Assembly: GCA_038212095.1 (NCBI GenBank)
Contig: JBBQUW010000007.1
Coordinates: 1 to 64,000, forward strand
Length of the DNA stretch: 64,000 nt
Direction of reading: 5' to 3'
Origin: JAICYJ01 sp038212095
GTDB taxonomy: Bacteria > Actinomycetota > Thermoleophilia > Gaiellales > JAICJC01
Below are positions 32,966 through 40,084 of the stretch, one piece after another; the first letter of the stretch is position 1, and every line of letters begins with the position of its first letter. The translations under genes and the position numbers were made by a program. Below the pieces are notes generated by a model that was given only the letters and a program-made list of their open reading frames with translations, had not been told where the DNA came from and did no database searches.

Positions 32966-33425
32966 AGCCGATGTAGCGCGGCTCGATCTCGATCAGGCGG
33001 CGGTATGGCCGGTCGAGCAGGGTGCACACCTCGACCGACGCAGCGCCGCGGAAGCGCAGCGTCTTGAACAGGTAGTTGAGCGTCAGGCCCGTGTCGACGA
33101 TGTCCTCGACGATCACGACGTCCGCGCCCCGCACCGGCCTGTCGATGTCCTTCAACAGCCGGATCCTGCCGCTCGAGTTCCTGTCGGAGCCGCGGTAGGT
33201 CGAGATCGCGATGAACTCCAGCCGGTGGGGGATGCTGAGCTGCCGTGACAGGTCGGCCAGGAACATGGTCGAGCCCTTGAGCACGGTCAGCAGCACGAGG
33301 TTGCGGTCGTGGTAGTCGCCACTCACGCGGCGTCCCAGCTCGGCTACGCGATCGGCGATCAGCCCGGCGGAGTACACGATCTCGCCCGGCTCGGGCTGTG
33401 CCAGCTGCTCCACCGCGACGGTCAC
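32874..33425 (-). CDS. hpt: Hypoxanthine phosphoribosyltransferase
   Basis: Purine salvage enzyme joining hypoxanthine or guanine to PRPP, 183 residues. The PRPP-binding motif VVIVEDIVDTGLTL lies near residue 105, the flexible-loop region SYRG-like ISTYRGSD near 75, and the C-terminal base-contact part YIGFTAPDDFLVGYGFD near 160. The start GTG overlaps the stop of the upstream gene by four bases, so the two are translationally coupled. It overlaps the tail of the convergent radical SAM gene by 92 bases. Length is normal. Confidence 0.95.
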   Translation of the reverse strand: MTVAVEQLAQPEPGEIVYSAGLIADRVAELGRRVSGDYHDRNLVLLTVLKGSTMFLADLSRQLSIPHRLEFIAISTYRGSDRNSSGRIRLLKDIDRPVRGADVVIVEDIVDTGLTLNYLFKTLRFRGAASVEVCTLLDRPYRRLIEIEPRYIGFTAPDDFLVGYGFDHRQRFRNLPDIHLLAR

Positions 33426-33787
33426 GAGGCCTCGCCGAGCTCATACTTCTCGGCCAGGGCCTCGACGTCGCGCTTGTAGAACAGCTTCACCCGCAGGTCG
33501 GGCCGAAGCTCGCGTAGTCGGCGCACCTTGCGGTTCTTCTTGGTGACCAGTGACTGCTTCATGGTCGTGATCTCGAGGTACAGCTCCTGCTCGGGCAGAT
33601 AGAAGTCGGGCGTAAACGCCTCCACGGTGTTGCCCTCGGAGTCGGTCTCGAGCGTGAACGTGTGGGGCTCGTAGTCCCAGGGGATGCCGTGGAAATCGAG
33701 GATCTGTGCGCACTCCAACTCTGCCTCGTTGGCAAAGATCGGCGGCTTGTCGCCCCTGAAGGCGTGGAACCGTGGTTGTTCCTGCAT
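33422..33787 (-). CDS. Possible PD-(D/E)XK-fold nuclease-like protein coupled to hpt
   Basis: A 121-residue protein with an acidic residue in NEAELECAQILDFHGI and then AFTPDFYLPEQELYLEITTM followed by a Lys/Arg-rich helix (TKKNRKVRRLRELR). The order Glu, Asp, Glu-x-Thr before a basic helix resembles the core of PD-(D/E)XK nucleases, in which the last motif is usually ExK. With Thr in place of Lys, activity is doubtful. ATG 33787 starts a family-like N-terminus. It is coupled to hpt and diverges from the phosphoesterase operon. Fold assignment is tentative. Confidence 0.6.
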   Translation of the reverse strand: MQEQPRFHAFRGDKPPIFANEAELECAQILDFHGIPWDYEPHTFTLETDSEGNTVEAFTPDFYLPEQELYLEITTMKQSLVTKKNRKVRRLRELRPDLRVKLFYKRDVEALAEKYELGEAS

Positions 33788-33805
33788 CCCGCCACGAAAG
33801 TGTAC

Positions 33806-33834
33806 TTCGCTGGGCGGACGGCGCGGTCTATGAT
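33806..33834 (+). promoter_or_regulatory. Promoter of the phosphoesterase-cDPG operon
   Basis: TTCGCT (33806-33811) and a perfect TATGAT (33829-33834) are 17 bases apart. Transcription would begin near 33841, four bases before the ATG at 33845, so the message is nearly leaderless. Confidence 0.6.
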
Positions 33835-33844
33835 CGCCCGGCGC

Positions 33845-34630
33845 ATGGCCGATTCGCGACCGTTCATCATTGCCCACCTGTCCGACCTGCACTGCGGCTC
33901 GCCGTACTTCGTCGCCAACCTGCTCGAGCGCGCGATCCACGAGATCAACGAGCTCGCGCCGGACGTGGTGGTGTGCTCCGGCGATCTGACCACGTTCGGC
34001 TACAAGCAGGAGTACGCGCAGGCCCGCAGCTACCTCGACCGGCTGAACTGTCCGGACGTGATCACGATCCCCGGCAACCACGACTCGCGCAACGTCGGCT
34101 ACGTGCACTTCGAGGAGATGGTGGGGCCGCGCTCGACGGTGCTGCGCAAGGGCGGGCTGACGTTCGTGGCGATCGACAGCTCGGAGCCCGATCTCGATCA
34201 CGGCGTCGTCGGCCGCAGTCGGTACGCCTGGATCGAGGAGCAGTTCCAGCCGCCGGCCGACTTCCGCGTGTTCGTGCTGCACCACCACCTGCTGCCGATT
34301 CCGGGTACCGGCCGCGAGCGAAACGTCGTCCACGACGCCGGCGATACGCTCGAGATCCTGCAGCGGGCCAAGGTCAACCTGGTGCTCTCGGGCCACAAGC
34401 ACGTGCCGTACGCGTGGCGGCTCGAGGACCTGTTCGTGGTCAACGCCGGCACGGTCTCGTCGATGCGCGTGCGCGGCCATACACGGCCCTGTTACAACGT
34501 GGTCGAGATCGGCGCGGAGGAGGTCGACATCTACCGCCGCTACCCCTTCCACGGCCGTGAGACGATCATCCGCTTCTCGACGACCACGCTGGCCTACGAG
34601 AAGCACCTGCCGCTGCACGGGAGCGGCTGA
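33845..34630 (+). CDS. Calcineurin-like metallophosphoesterase (3',5'-cAMP phosphodiesterase class)
   Basis: Phosphoesterase of 261 residues with all metal motifs: AHLSDLHCGS near the N-terminus, VVCSGDLTTFG near 45, TIPGNHDSRN near 78, FVLHHHLLPI near 142 and LVLSGHKHVPYAW near 180. It is the first gene of an operon and its TGA overlaps the ATG of the cyclic diphosphoglycerate synthetase. This coupling raises the possibility that it hydrolyses cyclic 2,3-diphosphoglycerate or 2,3-diphosphoglycerate, but relatives act on cyclic nucleotides and many other substrates. The start was chosen from the promoter position; an ATG at 33830 lies inside the -10 box. Confidence 0.88.
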   Translation: MADSRPFIIAHLSDLHCGSPYFVANLLERAIHEINELAPDVVVCSGDLTTFGYKQEYAQARSYLDRLNCPDVITIPGNHDSRNVGYVHFEEMVGPRSTVLRKGGLTFVAIDSSEPDLDHGVVGRSRYAWIEEQFQPPADFRVFVLHHHLLPIPGTGRERNVVHDAGDTLEILQRAKVNLVLSGHKHVPYAWRLEDLFVVNAGTVSSMRVRGHTRPCYNVVEIGAEEVDIYRRYPFHGRETIIRFSTTTLAYEKHLPLHGSG

Positions 34631-35931
34631 TGCGGCCGCGGGTGCTGGCGCTGGTGGACGGCGAGCACTACCCGCCGGTCGTGCGGGCAGCGCTCGAGCA
34701 GGCGGGAGTGGGGGCCGACGTGGTCGCCGCGCTGCTGCTGGGAGGCACCGAGAAGCTTTCCGGCGTGCCCGAGTTCGGCGTGCCGTTGGAACGTGTGGCC
34801 GGCGACGCCGCAGCCTCGATGCTGGCCGCCGCCGCGCGTCACGGCGCTGATCGCATCCTCGACCTGTCCGACGAGCCGGTGCTGACCGAGGAGCGCCGGC
34901 TGTGGCTGGCATCCAACGCGCTCGCCGCTGGGCTGGTGTACGAGGGAGCCGACTTCGAGCTGCGCCCGCCCGTGCGCGAGCCGCTCTCGGTGCCCACGCT
35001 GGCGGTCGTCGGCACCGGCAAGCGTGTCGGCAAGACCGCCGTGTGCGGACACACCGCACGGCTGCTGCGGGACGCCGGCCGAGACATCGTGGTGGTGGCG
35101 ATGGGCCGAGGCGGGCCGGCCGAGCCGGAACTGGTTGAGGCCAGCCACGGTCCGATCGGCATGGATGACCTGCTGGAGCGCGCCCGCGCCGGCCTGCACG
35201 CCGCCTCGGACTTCCTCGAGGACGCCGTGTTCACCGGCGTGACGACGATCGGTGCCCGCCGCTGCGGCGGCGGCCTGTCCGGCGGCACCTACCTCTCGAA
35301 CGTGGCGGAGGCGGCTCACATGGCCGAGCAGCTCTCGCCCGAGCTGGTACTGCTGGAGGGGTCGGGAGCGGCTGTGCCGCCCGTGCGCGCCGACCGCACC
35401 GTGCTGGTCACGTCGGCGGCGCGGGGCGCGCTGACGCTGACGGCTGGGCTGGGGCCGGTGCGCGTGCTGGCCGCCGATTTGGTGGTGATCACGATGTGCG
35501 AGCACGGCTGGGTCGAGACGCGTGAGGCCGTGGAGGCGATCGCGCCCGACGTGCCGGTGGTGGCGACCGTGCTGCGCCCGCGGCCCGCTGAGGCGCTGGG
35601 CGACGATCCCGTCGTCTACTTCACGACCGCGTCGCCCGAGTCGGCTGCTGTGCTCGCGGAAGGGCTCGACTGCGAGCTGGCGGCCGTCGTCTCGGCGCTA
35701 TCCGACCGCGACGCGCTGCGGGCGGCGCTCGACCGGCCGATCGTGCGCGGCGCCGCCACCTACCTGGTCGAGATCAAGGCGGCCGCGGTGGACGTCGTCT
35801 GCGAGGTGGCGGCCGAGCGCGGCGTGCGCGTGGTGTTCTGCGACAACGTGCCCGTACCGCTGGCCGGAGAGCCCGACCTGGACGCGGCGCTGATGCGGAT
35901 GGCGGGAGAGGCGGTGGCGGCACATGCCTGA
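34630..35931 (+). CDS. cpgS: Cyclic 2,3-diphosphoglycerate synthetase
   Basis: ATP-dependent enzyme that closes 2,3-diphosphoglycerate to the cyclic trianion cDPG, a thermo- and osmoprotectant best known from Methanothermus and related methanogens. The 433-residue protein has the P-loop VVGTGKRVGKTAVCGHTARL near residue 125 and VAMGRGGPAEPELVEASHGP near 155, a pattern I recall for this family. An N-terminal domain of about 110 residues and a C-terminal domain after 330 flank it. The gene is followed by 2-phosphoglycerate kinase with an eight-base overlap, which completes the known two-step pathway and strongly supports the call. Confidence 0.88.
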   Translation: MRPRVLALVDGEHYPPVVRAALEQAGVGADVVAALLLGGTEKLSGVPEFGVPLERVAGDAAASMLAAAARHGADRILDLSDEPVLTEERRLWLASNALAAGLVYEGADFELRPPVREPLSVPTLAVVGTGKRVGKTAVCGHTARLLRDAGRDIVVVAMGRGGPAEPELVEASHGPIGMDDLLERARAGLHAASDFLEDAVFTGVTTIGARRCGGGLSGGTYLSNVAEAAHMAEQLSPELVLLEGSGAAVPPVRADRTVLVTSAARGALTLTAGLGPVRVLAADLVVITMCEHGWVETREAVEAIAPDVPVVATVLRPRPAEALGDDPVVYFTTASPESAAVLAEGLDCELAAVVSALSDRDALRAALDRPIVRGAATYLVEIKAAAVDVVCEVAAERGVRVVFCDNVPVPLAGEPDLDAALMRMAGEAVAAHA

Positions 35932-36850
35932 CGGCGCCGAGCCGCGCGTCCGTGGACGCGGCCACGCCTTGCCGTTCTCGAAAGGCCGGATGGCGACCAC
36001 GCTGTTTCTGTCCGGTGTCGAGGCCGAGCATGCCTACCAGCTGGCGCTCGAGATCGAGCGGGGGGTCCTCGAGGTTGGCGCCAGCGAGATCCTGCTGGAC
36101 GAGCTGCACGGCATCGTGGAGGGCGTGCTCGAGGCGAGCGACGGTGCCGCCGGTGTCACCCGCTACCGGGCCTGGCAGGCGGTGCTGCGCCGTGAGCGGC
36201 CCGTGATTCTGCTGATCGGCGGCGCCACCGGCACCGGCAAGAGCACGCTCGCGACCGAGCTGGCGTACCGGCTCGGCATCAGCCGCATCACATCGACCGA
36301 TGTCATCCGCCAGGTGATGCGGGCGTTCTTCGCTCCCGAGCTGATGCCAGCGCTGCACTTCAGCTCCTTCGAGGCGGGTGGGGCGATGAAGATGCCGATG
36401 CCCGACCCCGACCAGGGCGACCGCGCCCTGTACGGCTTCATGCAGCAGGCCGAGCAGGTGGCGGTGGGGGCGGCCGCAGTCGTCGAGCGGGCCGTGCTGG
36501 AGGGGCTGTCGACGGTGCTGGAGGGCGTCCACCTGGTGCCGGGCCTGGTGGATGCGCCGCCGCGCCATGGCGCCACGATCGTGAACGTGATGCTGGCGAT
36601 CGAGGACGAGGAGGCCCATCAGTCACACTTCGTCGCCCGTGACAGCGCCTCGGGCGGGGCCCGCGCGCTGGAGCGCTACCTGAAGCACTTCGGCGAGATC
36701 AGGCGGATCCAGGACTACCTGATGACGCGTGCCCGCGACATGGCCGTCCCGGTGGTGGACGCGACCGACGGGGAGGCGGCACTGCGATCCGTGCTCGATC
36801 TGATCCTCGAGCGCGCCATGGCGGAGCCCGGCGCTGTACCCTCACCCTGA
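35924..36850 (+). CDS. pgk2: 2-phosphoglycerate kinase
   Basis: Phosphorylates 2-phosphoglycerate to 2,3-diphosphoglycerate, the precursor of cDPG. The 308-residue protein has an ATP-cone-like N-terminus (LPFSKGRMATTLFLSGVEAE near residues 15-40). The kinase P-loop is VILLIGGATGTGKSTLATEL near 90, followed by ISRITSTDVIRQVMR. Late in the chain HFVARDSASGGARALERYL matches the family. It overlaps the cDPG synthetase stop by eight bases. Substrate supply can come from gpmI in the glycolytic operon. This is a rare gene in bacteria. Confidence 0.88.
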   Translation: MPDGAEPRVRGRGHALPFSKGRMATTLFLSGVEAEHAYQLALEIERGVLEVGASEILLDELHGIVEGVLEASDGAAGVTRYRAWQAVLRRERPVILLIGGATGTGKSTLATELAYRLGISRITSTDVIRQVMRAFFAPELMPALHFSSFEAGGAMKMPMPDPDQGDRALYGFMQQAEQVAVGAAAVVERAVLEGLSTVLEGVHLVPGLVDAPPRHGATIVNVMLAIEDEEAHQSHFVARDSASGGARALERYLKHFGEIRRIQDYLMTRARDMAVPVVDATDGEAALRSVLDLILERAMAEPGAVPSP

Positions 36851-36852
36851 GG

Positions 36853-37863
36853 ATGTCGGCAACCCGCACCCGCAAGAGCACGCAGCCGGCCGCATCGCCC
36901 GCGGCTGAGGAGCGCTGTCCCTGCACGGATCTGGCCTCGGTCAGCGAGCGCTGCGCGCTGGCGGCCGGCCGGTACCTTGGGCGTGGCGATCCGCGTGGCG
37001 CCGATGAGGCCGCTAGCGAGGCGATGGTGAACGCGATCGAGGCGCTCCCGGTCAGCGGCACGGTCGTGATCGGCCGCAACGAGTCCGGCCACGCGCTCTC
37101 GCCCGGTGCCAAGCTGGGCGGCGGCGGGCAGAAGTTGGAGCTTGCCTGCGATCCGGTCGAGGGCGCCGGGGTGGTTTCGCGCGGCGGTGTGGGCGCGCTC
37201 TCGATCCTGGCGGCCTGCGAACCGGGCGGGATGACCCGCGTTCCGCGCATGTACATGAAGAAGATGGCCGTCGGCCCGGTCGCGAAGGGGCGTATCGACC
37301 TGCGTGAGAGCGTCACCGACAACCTGCGGGCGATCGCCGACGCGTTCGGGCGCAAAGTCGGCGATATCACTGCCGTGGTGCTCGACCGGCCGCGGCACGA
37401 GGATCTCATCGCCGAGATCCGCGAGGCCGGTGCTCGCATCAAGGTGATCGCGGACGGCGACATCACCGCCACCATCGATGCCGCGATCCGCGGCACCAAC
37501 GACCATCTCGCCGTCGGCATCGGTGGCGCGTTCGAGGGCATCATCTCGGCCGCTGCTCTGAGCTGCCTGGGCGGTGAGATCCAGGGCCAGCTGTGGCCGA
37601 TGAGCCGTACCGAGATCCGCCAGGCGGCGGAGTACGGGATCAAGGACGTGGAGCAGATCTTCGGCATCGACGATCTCGTCCGCGGCCACCAGATGGTGGT
37701 CGGCACCGGCATCTCGAACGGCGACCTGCTGCGCGGTGTGCGGTACTTCGCCGAGGGAGCGCGTACCCAGTCGATCGTGCTCTGCTCCCGTTGCAACCGC
37801 GTCCGGTTCGTCGACTCGATCCACCTCTTCTCGCGCGACCGGCACGAAGAGATTCGCCTGTGA
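36853..37863 (+). CDS. glpX: Class II fructose-1,6-bisphosphatase GlpX
   Basis: Gluconeogenic phosphatase converting fructose 1,6-bisphosphate to fructose 6-phosphate. The 336-residue protein has the metal region EAMVNAIEALPVSGTVVIG, the substrate segment LACDPVEGAGVVSRGG, PRMYMKKMAVGP and VIADGDITATIDAAI, all typical of GlpX. ATG 36853 follows a TGAGG site two bases after the kinase stop. In the usual motif the first metal loop reads DPxDGT; here it is DPVEGA, as in other GlpX proteins. It belongs to the cDPG operon and links it to gluconeogenesis. Confidence 0.93.
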   Translation: MSATRTRKSTQPAASPAAEERCPCTDLASVSERCALAAGRYLGRGDPRGADEAASEAMVNAIEALPVSGTVVIGRNESGHALSPGAKLGGGGQKLELACDPVEGAGVVSRGGVGALSILAACEPGGMTRVPRMYMKKMAVGPVAKGRIDLRESVTDNLRAIADAFGRKVGDITAVVLDRPRHEDLIAEIREAGARIKVIADGDITATIDAAIRGTNDHLAVGIGGAFEGIISAAALSCLGGEIQGQLWPMSRTEIRQAAEYGIKDVEQIFGIDDLVRGHQMVVGTGISNGDLLRGVRYFAEGARTQSIVLCSRCNRVRFVDSIHLFSRDRHEEIRL

Positions 37864-38678
37864 CCACCGAGCCGCGGCTCTACGAGCTGCACGATCTGGC
37901 ACGCGACCGCGGCATCGACGGCTACCGGAAACTGTCGAAGCCGGAGCTGCTGGCGGCGGTCGGCGATCTGCCGCCGCCGGGCCCGACCGAGATCACGCAG
38001 GACGTGCACGAGGGGCTGGCGGTGCTGACGCTGCGCGGGCAGGGGGGCGACAACTCGCTCTCGCTGGAGACGCTGGAGCAGCTGGCCGAGCAGGCCGAGC
38101 AGCTGGCCGGCGACGAGCACGTGCGCATGATCGCGATCACGGGCGCCGGCGGGCGGGCATTCTCGATCGGCGCCGACCTGGCCCGTGTCGGGGAGATGGA
38201 TGGTCTGGAGGTGACCACGCGCGGCAGCCGCGCGTGTGACCGGATCGCCGCGCTGCCGGTGCCGACGATCGCGATCCTGAACGGCCACGCCGTGGGCGGG
38301 GGCATCGACCTGTGCATGGCCTGCGACTGGCGGATCGCCGCCCAGGGCTCGAAGCTTCGGTTCATCCACAACGAGCTCGGCTACTGCCCGCCCTGGGGCA
38401 GCGCGCAGCGACTTGGCCGGCTGATCGGCGCCGCGGCGGCGCTGCGGCTGTTCGCCACCTGCGAGTTTCTGTCGGCGGACGAGGCCCGCACGATGGGTGT
38501 GGTCGACGCGGTGCTGCCGCGCGAGAAGCTGCTGGGCCGGGCGGAGGCGATCGCGCTGCGCGTCGCCCGCTCCGACCGCCAGGCCGTGGCCGCGACCAAG
38601 CGGCTTCTGGGCGAAACCTCGGTGACGGGGCACGAGAAGGAGTTCGCCGCCCTGTGGGACGCTAAGCTTCGGGCATGA
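37860..38678 (+). CDS. Enoyl-CoA hydratase/isomerase with N-terminal Rho_N-like domain
   Basis: A 272-residue fusion. Residues 5-35 (LYELHDLARDRGIDGYRKLS then KPELLAAV) resemble the Rho N-terminal helical domain. From about residue 40 a crotonase fold follows with RAFSIGADLARVGEM, the oxyanion-hole region NGHAVGGGIDLCMACDWRIA and the catalytic-face segment FIHNELGYCPPWGSAQRLGR. A position often occupied by catalytic Glu in NELG is present. The start GTG overlaps the glpX stop. Substrate is unknown, and the small N-terminal domain may bind nucleic acid or protein. Confidence 0.85.
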   Translation: MTTEPRLYELHDLARDRGIDGYRKLSKPELLAAVGDLPPPGPTEITQDVHEGLAVLTLRGQGGDNSLSLETLEQLAEQAEQLAGDEHVRMIAITGAGGRAFSIGADLARVGEMDGLEVTTRGSRACDRIAALPVPTIAILNGHAVGGGIDLCMACDWRIAAQGSKLRFIHNELGYCPPWGSAQRLGRLIGAAAALRLFATCEFLSADEARTMGVVDAVLPREKLLGRAEAIALRVARSDRQAVAATKRLLGETSVTGHEKEFAALWDAKLRA

Positions 38679-38974
38679 GCATTACCGAGGAGCAGGTACT
38701 GGACGCGCTGAGAGTGGTCGAAGACCCCGAGCTGGGCATGGACGTGGTCGATCTCGGACTGGTCTACGACGTCCGCGTCGAGGAGGCCAAGGTGACAGTG
38801 ACCTACTCGCTGACCTCGATGGGATGCCCGGCCGGGGCGATGATCGAGGAGCAGATGCGCGAGGTCGTGGCCGCGATGGACGGTGTGACCGAGGTCGCTA
38901 CCGAGCTGACCTGGTCACCACCGTGGTCGCCCGAGTTGATGTCGGACGACGCCAAGTTCGTGCTCGGCTTCTAG
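38675..38974 (+). CDS. DUF59/MIP18-type iron-sulfur assembly factor
   Basis: A 99-residue protein of the DUF59 family (PaaD, SufT). It begins with the conserved VLDALRVVEDPELGMDVVDL and has the single conserved Cys in TSMGCPAGAMIEEQM, followed by WSPPWSPELMSDDAK. Family members help mature Fe-S proteins or belong to phenylacetyl-CoA epoxidase clusters; here the context is the cDPG/glpX operon. The ATG overlaps the preceding stop by four bases, so it is the last gene of that operon. Confidence 0.88.
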   Translation: MSITEEQVLDALRVVEDPELGMDVVDLGLVYDVRVEEAKVTVTYSLTSMGCPAGAMIEEQMREVVAAMDGVTEVATELTWSPPWSPELMSDDAKFVLGF

Positions 38975-38991
38975 CTCTCGCCCGACCCACA

Positions 38992-40056
38992 TCACACGGC
39001 GCGCAGGGCGTGGCACACATCTCCCGCTGACGGCAGGTACCGCCGGCTGCCGATTACGACAACCGACACGAGGCGCGAGACGATCACCAGCAGCCGCGTG
39101 TTGCCGACGCCCCTCTCTTCCGCAGCACCGAGAGCGAGCTTGCCCGGGACTGGCAGGTTCGACTCCTCGTAGACGGTCGCGGGCGTGCCGTCGGCGAGCG
39201 CGCAACGCACCGGCGCGCGGAACATCCCACTTTTCAGCATCGCCATCTCGGTCGCCCGTGGACGCTGCGATGTCACGTCGATCCGCCCGCCGCCGTAGTC
39301 GACGCCGTAGCCGACCACGGCCCCGTCACGCACCGGGACGGGCGAGTCGACGTACGCCCGGCCGGCGCCCAGCCCGCGCCAGTTGGCTCCCAGCCAGTAG
39401 CCAACCGCCGGCCGCTGCGGAGCCTGGCCGATCGGGACCTGGGTGCGTCGTTCGGTGACGTTTGACCGGCTGACCGCAAACAGCTTTCGGCGCGTCTGCG
39501 GCGTTGCGAGGATCACACGCCGGATCGTGACCGTCAGCCCGAGCCGCCCCGACCTCGACGTCAGCGTCACCACACCCGCGTGGCGCGCGAGGATGATCCG
39601 ACGCGCACCATGGACGAGACGGTGCCGGAGGTAGGCGTCGACCAGCCACGTGGCCGAGCCGGGCTGGAATGCCCGCACGAACGCGGCCGTACCCGAGGTG
39701 ATCGACGTCTGCGGGGGCGCGGATGTACTTTCCCAGCTCGTCTGTGTTGCCAGCGAGCCATCGACCACCAGCAGTTGTCTGTACCCGCAGGCACCCCCCA
39801 GCTCGTCACGCAGCTGGCCGGTTGCCGGCGCGTACCACACCCGCTCATGGCCGTCGCACTGCAAGCGGGGCGAGTCGATCACCGAGTACTCGTAGACCCG
39901 GACGTCGCGCCGGGAGGTTGCGCCGGTCGACGCCTCACCACCGGTGCCGGGATCCGAATGTGTCGAACCCGCGCTGCACCCCGCGATCAGCAGCGCCGAC
40001 ACCGCGACCGCGCACCAGGTGAGCTGGACAGGCAGGCGGTCGCGGACTCCCCTCAC
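38992..40056 (-). CDS. Predicted lipoprotein of unknown function
   Basis: A 354-residue exported protein. The signal peptide CAVAVSALLIAGC ends in a lipobox Cys, followed by a Ser/Thr/Gly-rich linker. The mature part has scattered Cys residues (LQCDGHERV, GGACGYRQL, RCALADGT, DVCHALRAV) that may form disulfides, and is mostly beta-rich by appearance. I recognise no domain. The GTG start at 40056 follows 28 bases after the large secreted-protein gene on the same strand. It is convergent with the cDPG operon. Confidence 0.65.
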   Translation of the reverse strand: MRGVRDRLPVQLTWCAVAVSALLIAGCSAGSTHSDPGTGGEASTGATSRRDVRVYEYSVIDSPRLQCDGHERVWYAPATGQLRDELGGACGYRQLLVVDGSLATQTSWESTSAPPQTSITSGTAAFVRAFQPGSATWLVDAYLRHRLVHGARRIILARHAGVVTLTSRSGRLGLTVTIRRVILATPQTRRKLFAVSRSNVTERRTQVPIGQAPQRPAVGYWLGANWRGLGAGRAYVDSPVPVRDGAVVGYGVDYGGGRIDVTSQRPRATEMAMLKSGMFRAPVRCALADGTPATVYEESNLPVPGKLALGAAEERGVGNTRLLVIVSRLVSVVVIGSRRYLPSAGDVCHALRAV

Positions 40057-40084
40057 AACCTCAGTCTACGGGCGCGACAACCTC

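Noticed and set aside
33788..35059. Minus-strand extension upstream of the nuclease-like gene
   Set aside because: It is low-complexity Arg/His-rich sequence antisense to the phosphoesterase and cDPG synthetase.
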